Positions 22,187-31,399 of a stretch of DNA of 64,000 nt are shown piece after piece; the stretch's first letter is position 1; every line of letters begins with the position of its first letter. The notes beneath the pieces were generated by a model. That model saw only the letters and a program-made list of their open reading frames with translations. It ran no database searches and was not told the origin of the DNA. Source of the DNA: Ligula intestinalis (Eukaryota > Platyhelminthes > Cestoda > Diphyllobothriidea > Diphyllobothriidae); assembly GCA_036362985.1 (NCBI GenBank), contig JAYGXS010000009.1, forward strand, positions 20,193,974 through 20,257,973, read 5' to 3'. The position numbers and the translations under genes are program-made.

Positions 22187-22540
22187 CTATTGTTAGGCAT
22201 TGTGCACGACATGTATGGAGGTGTCAGTACCTATCGGGCGATATATAACGGTTGCTGCATTGCAAGGCATAGGACGCGATAGGAGGAGTGAAAGCGTTCA
22301 AGTGGGCAAGATGCTGCAACCCTATTTTCGTGTACGTCACGAACTGCCGCCAGGGGGCGGGTTCAGCAGGGCCCACGTGCCATGCCTTCAGTACTGACGG
22401 TCCATTACTATCTGGATAGAGTGGAGCGCCAATAAGTAAGTAAATAGCAGATGGCAAAGGACGCTGTATTGTTAGACATAGTACACGACATGAATGGTAT
22501 CGCTAGTAACTATCGGACGAGGTATCACCGTTGCCAAGCT
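22187..22540. repeat. Direct repeat pair
   Basis: The block CTATTGTTAGGCATTGTGCA...CGACATG at 22187-22260 recurs, diverged, at 22468-22540 (TATTGTTAGACATAGTACAC...), about 280 bp apart on the same strand. Function unknown. Confidence 0.6.
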
Positions 22541-22556
22541 TTCATCGGGATGGAAT

Positions 22557-22950
22557 TATCGCAGGGGGTTAAGTAAGTTAAACCCTAGCAACTGCGATCT
22601 TCGGACTATGGTTACTTAGTAGAGAAGAGGTCGGTAGAGGCCACTAGTAGTGGGAGCGGTATATTTTTTACACAGAGGAATGAAGAATAAAAGGAAAGAG
22701 GCTGACTACGGAAAGCACGACCTTCCGCGGGAGCGGCGTAATCCAAAGTCCGGCTTCTTTGCAGCAATCCCCGCGGCCCAGAGAGACAGCGTACACGCGT
22801 GCAGGCTTTCCCTTCGTCGCCTGGCCAGAAAGGCATCAATGCGGCAACTGTGATTGGCTGATCCAGGCGTCGAGAACCGAACTCGTGAGATTCTAGTGAA
22901 GTTCACTTCGACGCAAGCTAGTCACAACACACTCTTCCAGCACTCTTCTC
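22557..22950 (-). repeat. R2 dispersed repeat, intact hairpin end
   Basis: Starts TATCGCAGGGGGTTAAGTAA and runs to GTTCACTTCGACGCAAGC; perfect 7-bp terminal arms. Confidence 0.75.
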
Positions 22951-22959
22951 TTACAATGC

Positions 22960-23885
22960 AGCTAAGGAACGAGTGTGAGAACTTCGGCATCTTAGGAACC
23001 AACAGGCACGGCATGGATACCACAACAGTTTTGTCAGACACTGCCACCCCGGTACCCTTTGCCATACATAAAGAATGATTCAGAAGCAACGGAACGTATC
23101 GCTACAGAACTCGGCGTGGGTATTGCCCATCGTCGGACAGCTATCACGCGTTTGCAGATAATGCGAATAAAAAAAGACTGAATGTAGGTGAGAAGTCTGG
23201 CGTCATCTGTTGAGTGCAACGTCGCGACTGTTCTTCCCATTATACAGAGCAGACCGGGTGATGACTTAGCTTGTGAATAACGGAGTACAAGTGGGCAGGG
23301 CGAAAAGGTGACTCACTGTCACAGATCGATACCCATACCCCGGAGGGATGCCACAAATTCAACTTCACGGGCACGCGGATAACGGTACGAGCCAGTAGGA
23401 AGACGTGGTGAGAACTAATGGGAGTCGGGTTATCAGACTCCATCAACAGACCCGTTGATATACCGCCTGGTTATCACGCCCCATTCGCGTGGCCAAGAAG
23501 TGCAGCCCACTTTCGGTCCAAGGAGGCACGCCACGACGCCAAGTTGAGACGCCGGGGACGTGAACTCAACCTATCACGAATGTTACCCCCTCCCCTACCA
23601 CCTCCATCCCCCACTTTCTCGTAGTTGGGGTATGAAACACACCAATTCCTGCTTTACTCTCATCGATTCTGACGATGGCCTTCTGCACGAGTCCGAAAGC
23701 TCAGACTAATAAAATTGCTGTTCCAATGATCGCTCCCTTGTCTTCTTTTACAGGAAGAAAGTAATGCAACTGGAGCACCAGTGGCCTTGAGTTGTGTAGC
23801 TGCGACAAAAGAACGCAAAGTTAAATCTTCACATCTCATGAGGGAGGCACCATAATTATCGCAAAGAATTGAAAAAAATCACCTC
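22960..23885. other. No supported gene
   Basis: Mixed-composition DNA with only chance ORFs. Confidence 0.45.
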
Positions 23886-23889
23886 CAAA

Positions 23890-24290
23890 CCCTTTCGGAG
23901 GCTTCCCCCGAAGCACGGCTAGAGACTGGTATCATAAACTGTTAACCGAAGTTCTGAAATGCGTTTCTATTTTGGAAGGAGTTCTAAGGACTGATCAACC
24001 TGCGATATGATTTCCGTGCTATTTCAGGATGTTTGGAATTGCCAGTTTTCTTCGGTCAGCTTCAAAAACCGCACTCTTGTTAAAAAGCTGACTACTTCAG
24101 TTTTAGGCCTTTTTATCTATTCAGCACGGATGCTCTTAAAAATTCGACATTATACAGAAAGGCTACGCCAAATGTCGCTTCTTGTGCTGATTTGGTAGGA
24201 AACCACTTATCCAGATTTCGTAACCAAAGAAGGGACTTCATGAGGTCCTGTAAAATGTTTTCCAACTCGCTTTGTATTTGCATTTAGGTA
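23890..24290 (+). pseudogene. Possible remnant of a PLE reverse transcriptase
   Basis: Weak resemblance in several frames to the 20.7-21.5 kb PLE: a LEGVLRTDQ-like stretch near 23985 and an STLYRKAT-like stretch near 24140 (compare RKATN in PLEs). Low confidence. Confidence 0.3.
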
Positions 24291-24296
24291 TTTCAG

Positions 24297-24490
24297 TCGA
24301 CCAGTTGTAGGTTTCGAGTGTAAGATCATAAGAAGATATGACAGTCCGACCGTCGATTTCGACGATATCCACTACGAGCTTCAAAGTGTTGAAGTACGCG
24401 GTGACTTCAAATTTGAGCCACCCATTGTATTTTTGCTCTTCGTTCAGGTGGGAATTTATTATCCTATACCATCCTCTCTAATTCTCTGCT
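24297..24490 (-). pseudogene. Unknown coding module with an EIDGRT motif
   Basis: Minus-strand ORF of roughly 70 codons containing TAYFNTLKLVVDIVEIDGRT followed by YNWSTEIPKC. Residues are conserved with 45345-45560 (YCTNLLVHLVDFIETDGRT) and with R1 (a VVRIFEIDGETVV-like stretch near 35360). Conservation at the protein level suggests a once-coding element. I do not recognise the family. Confidence 0.45.
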
Positions 24491-24956
24491 TTGTTTGTCT
24501 GCATTTGTGATAATGAGGTCATATCTACAGTACGCTGCTACCTTTTTAAATGAACGAAAACAAGTTATTTTATCTACAACATATCACCCTCCCTATATTT
24601 GTCAAATGCGGCCAATCTGTCGCATATGCAATTCACCAACAACACCAACATTAACCATTCTCCGTAGGATGACAACACGAAGAAAAAAGCGTGCGAAGAA
24701 GCGGAAATGGAGAAGTTGAAAGCCGATCTATCTCCATAGTGCATGTGAATGTCGTGAAAAACTTGGCTTGTGAGTATTACATGACTTTTATCTTCGTCCT
24801 CTTAAAATGACGCTTTATTTACCTTAACATCTGCTCTCCGTGAATGGAGCCATTTTTCCTGAAAATTCAGGTTTGTAAAATCCTCAATATAGTATTCTTC
24901 TTCTTCTCTTCTTCTTATTACAGCGAGGCAGACTTGCAGAGAATCTACCCCACTCT

Positions 24957-25320
24957 CCGACCACACCCACATCGGGACCCGGTCGTCAAAAGACGGTCAA
25001 GAAGGCCGGAGATGCAGACGGCTAGCGCGACCAACATTCAACACGCTTACCAGGAGTACGTCTCGCTAGGTAGGCTTCCGGCAGGGAACTTCATAAATGC
25101 TACATTAAAAAGGAGCCATTGAATCTGACTCTCAGCCCGCTGACAGACACTAGACACAACAGGACACACTGGACCGACTGCGGTGTCCGAGTTACTCCGC
25201 CAGCTGTCAACCCTCCAAGCCACGGCTTTTAGCGCAGCGCGATAGTTTCAAGCGCATCAGATTCATTATAGTGAGGAAAGAAACGGACCGAGGATTGACC
25301 TCACTCTTGTGCCGACCGCT
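24957..25320 (-). repeat. R1 repeat, copy 3
   Basis: Shares GGCAGACT...AGAATCTACCCC, the TCTCGCTAGGTA hairpin block, CCACGGCTTTTAGCGC and TTATAGTGAGGAAAG with copy 1, in the same orientation. On the plus strand it is preceded by a strong 3' splice-site-like tract ending TTACAG at 24956. Confidence 0.7.
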
Positions 25321-25329
25321 AGCAACAAG

Positions 25330-26005
25330 CCACCACCTAGCTGTCGGCCGCCTGAGGTGGGATGGAATAAGAAGACACAATACAGTGCTTATAAACTGTT
25401 GCAATGGATTTCGACTGCATTGCATAATGTAGAAGCAGTACTACCTATATGACATACTTTTCGAATGAACCTTAGATGCTCTGAAACGCCCCATAATGAG
25501 AAGCCTCTTTAAGACTGAAAGCATGTTGTGATATCAGAAATAAAAGAGTACCTCAGCTTACTAGCGATGCCAAATGACACACGCCTCCGCTTATTGGCTG
25601 ATAAGTCTCTTGCGCTGTGTAACAGAATTTGAGAGGCGGTAAGCACGCCAGTCATCGCGACAGGCAACAGAAGTCTCGCTATCGATTAGGTTGAACTGAT
25701 GACAGGGTAGCAGGTGCGTGTCAGCCGAATTGTGCTACGAGTGCAGACTTATATGCGAACACCCAACTCGGAGCTGGATAAAGTAAGGAAACTCAAAAAA
25801 CCAAAAGAAGGACCTTATTGAATTAGAGACTGCACTTGCCACTCACAGTTTAAAGTCAGGGTAACGGAATTTTGTCTGAGTTCGTTGTACTCCGAGGAAG
25901 ATGTAGGAATCCTTCAGTTGTTAGACAAAAACCTGTTTTAGTGTACAGATGAATAAGACGACTAACAAATTGTAGGTAGATCTGAGTTTACTGGTCACTG
26001 TTGTT
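25330..26005. other. Intergenic DNA downstream of the C/EBP-like gene
   Basis: No ORF or repeat that I can name. Confidence 0.5.
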
Positions 26006-26011
26006 TTTAAT
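26006..26011 (-). terminator. Candidate poly(A) signal ATTAAA
   Basis: ATTAAA on the minus strand about 320 nt past the stop codon of the bZIP gene. The first plausible signal there; not proven. Confidence 0.4.
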
Positions 26012-26333
26012 ATGCGGACGTAACATACATTTATATACAATGAACCGACATGAATGTAACGAAGTCAGCGTGTACAAACGAAATGTATGAAATTCCTAAT
26101 ATATGAAAATCCTAATTTTGAGGGCAGGCAAATGAGGATGAGATGGAGCAGGCAGGTAGGAAGGTAGGTAGGAGAGATGACCACAAAATTACTGAAGTTA
26201 CTGAGTTAGGAAGGACGCAGTGGGGGTGGGGAAAACCCAAAGTGTCCCCTTAAAACTTCGTCCAGTCAGACCTGAGTTCTCCTTTGCATCGTCTGACCTT
26301 CACTTAAGTGGGGACCGAGGGACTAGTCTCGAG

Positions 26334-26700
26334 TTAGTTCGGGGGCGGAAGAGTGCCACAGGGACCAGGAGACTCTTCAGCAACGAGGAGGCCCAGCATG
26401 CTGACAGAGGCCGCTGTGATGGAAGTAGTTGAAGCACCGGATGAAGAAGGCGATGAGACCTCAAAGGGATTTTGTGGGCTCGACAGGGCGTCAAATGGCG
26501 GGAGGGTTTCAGTCGACGATGGCAGGATGGAGAAAGCGGAGGAGGAAGAGGAGGAAGCGCCTGCGGCCAGGAGTTCATCCATGTGATTCGGCGGCGTATG
26601 GCCAACCTGTTGTAGCAGACTGTAGAGCAGTTTCACCTCACGCAATCGACTGCTCACCATGTTCTGCAGGTTCGTATGCTCCTGCTGGAGCATTGAAAGT
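26334..26700 (-). CDS. C/EBP-like bZIP transcription factor, exon 2 (leucine zipper and C-terminus)
   Basis: Second coding exon of the only host gene found. The acceptor is CTATCCTTACAG|A (AG at 26701-26702). The first base completes the split Lys-66 codon begun in exon 1. It encodes residues 66-187: zipper heptads L70, L77, R84, L91 and V98 within LSMLQQEHTNLQNM and RLREVKLLYSLLQQV. Then come a polar stretch with six serines (about 115-120) and a Ser/Pro-rich tail, plausibly an activation or regulatory region, to TAA at 26334-26336. The spliced basic region plus zipper aligns without gaps to vertebrate C/EBP proteins as I remember them. It should act as a nuclear dimeric DNA-binding factor. 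The paralogue (gamma-like or other) cannot be decided. Confidence 0.85.
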
Positions 26701-26869
26701 CTGTAAGGATAGAAGCAGGCTCAAACGGAAGTTCGTTTCATTCTTAAGACCTGAGATGAAACGCGGGAGCTGGTTCGCTCCATAATACTGCTAACCTTGG
26801 GCTAAATTCAAGGAAGTGTAGTGAACCAACTCCCTGTGCAACACTCAATCTCTCGCGACAGTAAGCAGG

Positions 26870-26990
26870 CATACACGTCAGTGCCGCCTGAAGCAGCCTG
26901 GGCCAGCCAATCATCTCATGATGAGGCTGACTCACAGATAACCCCAATGGAGACGCTGTGATAACTTTTGCGCTCTCGCACTTGTCTTTA
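26870..26990 (+). repeat. R2-like partial copy
   Basis: CAGCCAATCATCTCATGATGAGGCTGACTCAC and GGAGACGCTGTGATAA blocks shared with 9.2, 19.7 and 28.7 kb. Confidence 0.5.
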
Positions 26991-27039
26991 AAAGTAGTCG
27001 TAGCGATACTCAAGCCTGCCAATTAAGCGACAACGTGGA

Positions 27040-27210
27040 AGGAACATGGTATTCTGGGCTAAAGGATTTGAGAATAGGAAGGAGGAAGTCGTCAACAGGT
27101 ATGGCATGGGGTTGGATCGTGAGGGTCGTGTGAGAGCGTGGGGTCGTCACAGCGGCCATTGACGTTGCCTGCGTCCGCTCGCTGTCGGGGCAAATTCCGG
27201 TCTGTGGGCT
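27040..27210 (-). repeat. R2-like partial copy
   Basis: Reverse fragment with GAGCGTGGGGTCGTCACAGC and GTCGGGGCA blocks. Confidence 0.45.
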
Positions 27211-27547
27211 AAGTCATGTTCCAAAGTAAACAACCAATAGTATGCTTTTTCGTTGGTAAAGGTTCATCCATCGCTAACCGAACCTATTCTACCTTGGGTC
27301 GAGCCACGCTGGCAGCCACACAGCGGCTAGTAGTGCAGGTAGATGAACAGTGCCAAACTGGAAACAACAACTGTTTACAGTCGAGCGACAGTGTTGTCTG
27401 CCTCGCCTGCACGCACACCGAGACCATGCCAACAGTTCAGGCATGCGAAACTGTGCACAGAACACAGTGGCAATAGCCGTGGTGGTGGAGCAATAGGCAG
27501 CGACAGTAGCGTAGGGGTATCAAGAAAGCATTAAGTCGGGGGAACGT

Positions 27548-27569
27548 GGGGGGGGGGGGGGGGGGGGGG
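27548..27569. repeat. Poly(G) tract
   Basis: 22 consecutive G; in arm M the matching tract is shorter and interrupted. Confidence 0.9.
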
Positions 27570-27892
27570 CGCAGTTGTGTTGGTAGCAGGTCTCTTGTTC
27601 TCACACGTTCAGGGACGTCAAAGCCAGCGTCAAAATAAAACAAGACGAGCGAGCTAGCGAGCGAGCGAGCATGTGACTTGCAGTGGATGCCCTATCGTGC
27701 GAAATGTCAAAAGACCTTCTGAAATGTGTTTTCGATTCGATTCAATCCTGTCTTCATAGTCACTATGTGACTGCCTGCGCGGGCTCGAATTGCGAGCTCC
27801 TGGGCAAAGTTGAACTTAACTGTGCCTCTACTAGACCGGCGAAGCACATATATTCATCATATTTCCGATCTCAATCGAAAAATCAACAACCC

Positions 27893-28075
27893 CTTGGTGC
27901 AGTGGTAGAGTTTTAAACTCAATAACCAAAAGTCCCGGGTTCGAATCTTGAGAGTTACAGCCTTTGAGATTGGGTATCGCTGACTGAAGACGGCTAACAA
28001 GTCATAGATATTCATCCTAGTCTCCCTTTTCTTCGTTGGTTATGTCTTTCTGCCAATATAATACATGATATTGTG
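27893..28075 (+). mobile_element. tRNA-derived SINE
   Basis: Pol III-like A box TGGTGCAGTGGTAGAG and B box GGGTTCGAATC about 40 nt apart, then the family tail GGGTATCGCTGACTGA, GACGGCTAACAAG and TAGTCTCCC. Confidence 0.8.
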
Positions 28076-28815
28076 CTCTCACAGATACGTGAAGATGACA
28101 GTTCACAGAAGCACCGAGTCGTTCCTCCCATTTAGACTTTAACACTCAGTGCATGTCTCCAGACTCACCAACTGACACAGTTGGCCGGACCAGCTATACA
28201 GGATTATGCGCTGGAAACAAAGAGCCACGTTCTAACATCTGCTGCTGGCAACAACTTAAGTTGTCGTTGTCGCCGCGAGGCAAAATGACCCAACAGATTA
28301 ACCTGTCATGATGCACATTCGGCCCATGAAACTAGTTGTCTTTAAAAGTAATCGCAGCAGTACTCAAACCTGCCACTTAAGTGGCAATCTGATGTTAGTG
28401 GGACTTAAGATGACTCAGCAAAGTTGTTAGCTCCAACACACATAGGTAAAAGTAGTCCAGCTAGTTACTTGCCGACGGGTAGCGCAACAGAGACATACAA
28501 ATGCAGACAGCTTGGTTTCCTGGGACTTTATGTAAACGTGGTGTCCTTTTTAAACGTCAATACTGGTTAGATTTTGTCCATCTGTATGTGAGCGTTTCCT
28601 TTATGTTCCAGTGTTTTGTCCAATTTTGTTATCCCTTCTTCTTCAACTGTTTTTGTTTCACGGTTTCAAAGATTATGTAGTGACCTAACTTCGTATGCAA
28701 GGCTCAACTTCTCGCGGCTGCTAGCAAAAATGCACGTATCAGTGTCTGCTTAAGACAATCCGGTCTGGCCAATCATCTCCCAGTGGCTGACTCACACATG
28801 ACCACGCTGGAGATG

Positions 28816-29040
28816 TTTTGATAAACGCCACGCTCTCACATCTCCGATGCTGCCCCTATCGGGTGCGGACGCATGTTCATCAGACAGTCAACTTCCTCCA
28901 TCCTATTCTCCACTACCTCTGTACAGAATGCACTATTCCTTCAACCAGGCGTCCCGTTTTTTTCTCTTTCTACGCGGAACCGGGTCTGAGGATTGCTGTG
29001 AAAAGGGTTTTCCCCGTTAACCTAAATCACTGCGATAAGA
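28816..29040 (+). repeat. R2 dispersed repeat, 3' part
   Basis: Sense copy continuing from the duplication edge: CTATTCTCCACTACCTCTGT, GAACCGGGTCTGAGG, ending CACTGCGATA at 29036. Confidence 0.65.
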
Positions 29041-29555
29041 GCGTTAGACGCGCCTTTGAAGACTAAGCACTACAGAAACACCTTTCAAATCTGAATTCAG
29101 GGAATCCCAATTGACCGAAAAATCTGCATTGTGTCATAGCAGGCAAGGAGTTGGTAGCCATGGTAGGGATAAATGACTTATTGCCGTGCGTCAGTGAGGC
29201 TTGCGGGTCGTAATGCTGACCGACCAATCAGCGAGCTGTCTCAAGGTTGCAGTGCAGTGGTTGCGTGTACACGTGGATATGTGCGTGTATGCGCAAGATA
29301 AATAGTATCGTACCGCAGCAGGTCAGCGATCAATAGGAGAGATCAACCACAGCAGTACGGATCGATATTCTATTCAGAGTTTCCCTAAGACTAGATGACT
29401 TCACGCACGCATCCTGCGGGCGAAAACCACTACCAGCTAGCTGCTCGTGACGTCCATTAAGCATCCGATCCGATGTCCATCTTCTGGCCTCCCGGCCAAT
29501 CCTAAAGAACGAACGCGGATGCAAGTCGATGCACTGAGCAGCGACTTCATTCCCT

Positions 29556-29715
29556 ACAAAGACAGGAGGACTGGAATGGCCATTTTCGGCTTATTAACCG
29601 TCATCAGTCAGCCATACCCAAGCCCAGGGGTAGCAACCCCCTAGGTTTAAACCCATGAGCTTGTTGGTTAGAAGTTCTAAGCATTGCACTCCGGCTAGTT
29701 GCCCTGCCGGTTTCG
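29556..29715 (-). mobile_element. tRNA-derived SINE
   Basis: Minus-strand copy: tRNA-like head near 29690 with a degenerate B box, tail GGGTATGGCTGACTGATGAC...GGCCATTCCAGTCC. Confidence 0.7.
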
Positions 29716-29754
29716 ATGGGGAATATACAAAATAATAGGCGTACGCTCATCAAT

Positions 29755-29845
29755 CTGTTACGGGACTCACTCGTCCCGTTGTGCCTTGGGGCGCGCTCTC
29801 GAGGCCCGCCAATAGCCGCTCAACGACTAGTATCTTACATGTAGA
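29755..29845 (+). repeat. R3 repeat fragment
   Basis: ACTCACTCGTCCCGTTGTGCCTTGG and CTCTCGAGGCCCG blocks, also at 42085, 43815, 56690 and 62415. Usually adjacent to a SINE. Confidence 0.5.
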
Positions 29846-29861
29846 AATAAATTCGGGACAA

Positions 29862-29975
29862 AGACAAGGCAGACTGGGATGACTGTTTCTGGCTTATTAA
29901 CCATCATCAGCCAGCTATATCCGTACCGATCGGCGAGCGCCCATCTACCATCATGTATTTTCTCGACTAAAACCA
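29862..29975 (-). mobile_element. SINE 3' half
   Basis: Reverse tail block (GACAAGGCAGACTGGGATGA, GGCTTATTAACCATCATCAG) without its tRNA-like head. Confidence 0.65.
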
Positions 29976-29985
29976 GCAAGGCAAC

Positions 29986-30140
29986 GAGCCCGTGGCGCAG
30001 TGGTTAAAGCGTTGAACTTTTTACTAACATGGTCGCGAGCTCGAGCCTCGAGGGCTGCCGCTCCTGGGGGTTGGGTATGGCTAGCTGACGACGGCTTATG
30101 AGCCAAAAATGGTCATTTCAGTCGCCCTCTTTTCTTTATC
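29986..30140 (+). mobile_element. tRNA-derived SINE
   Basis: A box TGGCGCAGTGGTTAAAGC, B-box-like GAGCTCGAGCC, tail TTGGGTATGGCTAGCTGACG and GGTCATTTCAGTC. Head-to-head with the preceding half copy. Confidence 0.75.
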
Positions 30141-31399
30141 GGTAATTTAGTTCTGCCTATAAAAACCAGTTTAACCGTGATTCCAATAGCTACTTCCAGG
30201 AAAGCTCACCTTATTGCAAATTCACAATAATTTTATAGCACTGCAATCGCTGTGTGCATGGAAATGTGTGCAACAATTGGGGGGTATATGGTGTTCGGCT
30301 GGGGGCTGAACGTAAAGGTCGTGGCAGATCGCATAATCTTCCTCGCGTAGGTGGTGGCTACGCCTAGCATCCCTGGCTGGCATCCAGCTCTCACTTGTGG
30401 CTCCCCGGAGCTACGCTTGCCTGGCGGCCACCCCCGGCTCCCCGCCTCGATCCGCGGGCTAAACCAAGTGAGGGTCTCCGGTGTGTGTGCGTGTCCCCAC
30501 GCCCGGTATGTCCCCAGGTTGCAGCAGTAGGAATCATAGTAGACGTAGGTGGTGGCAGGAAGCTAATTACTGTATACCATACCATTGTCTGTTTGTATTT
30601 TATTGTTTATTTTCATTTTACTCTTTATTATAATCTTGCTACACTTGCTATCCATATATGTTTTATCATTATTACCACTAGCTTAAGCACTTAAGTACTC
30701 CCGTAACGTTGCCCATCTGCGTAATCTAATCGATATCCGCGAGTCTTAACATTGCATCCATTGTTTTTTATGCGTATGCATGCCTGATTCTCTATTTATT
30801 TTATCTTATTATTTTTCCAATCGATATTTGTTATCTTTTACTCTGCCTGATATTTCTCTAGTGCTGTATCTTCTACCATATCTATACCATTTTAGAACCT
30901 GACAGTTATAGTCACCCCATTCCATTTTAGCGATGCCTATACAAATAGTCATCACACAACCATGACTAGCACACTTAGTTTTAGCAGAGTTTTTTGTCTC
31001 CTCAGCTACACTAGTAACAACTCTACTCATAGTAGTAGCTCTACCAGCGGTCAGATGCCCCCAGCACTAGAATGCCTCTTAGCATGACTGGAGACAGTGT
31101 CCCCTTAACCACTACTGCTACTAGGATACGTACTGCTGCTCCCAACCCCACTCCCCAAATAATTTTCCCCCCACGGTCTTAAAAGTCCTATGGCGGTGCA
31201 ACAGCAAAGTTATAGGCGGCTCGTAATCAAGTGGTCGTTCAACACTAAATCACTCGTGGCCCATGGTGTTCTTCGGCAGCAGTTACTTGTGACAGGCAGT
31301 CCTTCTAAAAGGCAGTGCTGCCGCCCCTCGCGAGAGGGTTGATGGACCTAGAAAAGGTGGATTCCAAACACGCTGGGTCACGACATCTGCCAGCTGACC

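Larger units (their letters stand above)
27286..28815 (+). repeat. Inverted duplication, arm P (about 1.5 kb)
   Basis: Near-identical to the reverse complement of 55165-56681, with only scattered substitutions and a different G-tract length. Homology outside the edges drops abruptly to the level of ordinary old repeats (R3 on the left, R2 on the right). It contains a GAGC-repeat tract, a SINE and an ORF (27683-27916) that is conserved only because the DNA is. It lies inside the C/EBP-like intron. Confidence 0.85.

Noticed and set aside
27683..27916. 77-residue ORF conserved almost perfectly at 56049-56282
   Set aside because: The whole 1.5-kb DNA is duplicated, so identity says nothing about coding. 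It also ends inside a SINE.
29590..29625. Hammerhead in the SINE tail (CTGATGA...AGCC-GAAA)
   Set aside because: GGTT/AGCC can pair, but the base after CUGAUGA and the spacing before GAAA break the core. Other SINE copies change the box (CTGAAGA, CTGACGA).
30391..30585. Short ORFs in the GC-rich block
   Set aside because: Part of the 5' leader of RTE copy 2; no conserved reading frame seen.
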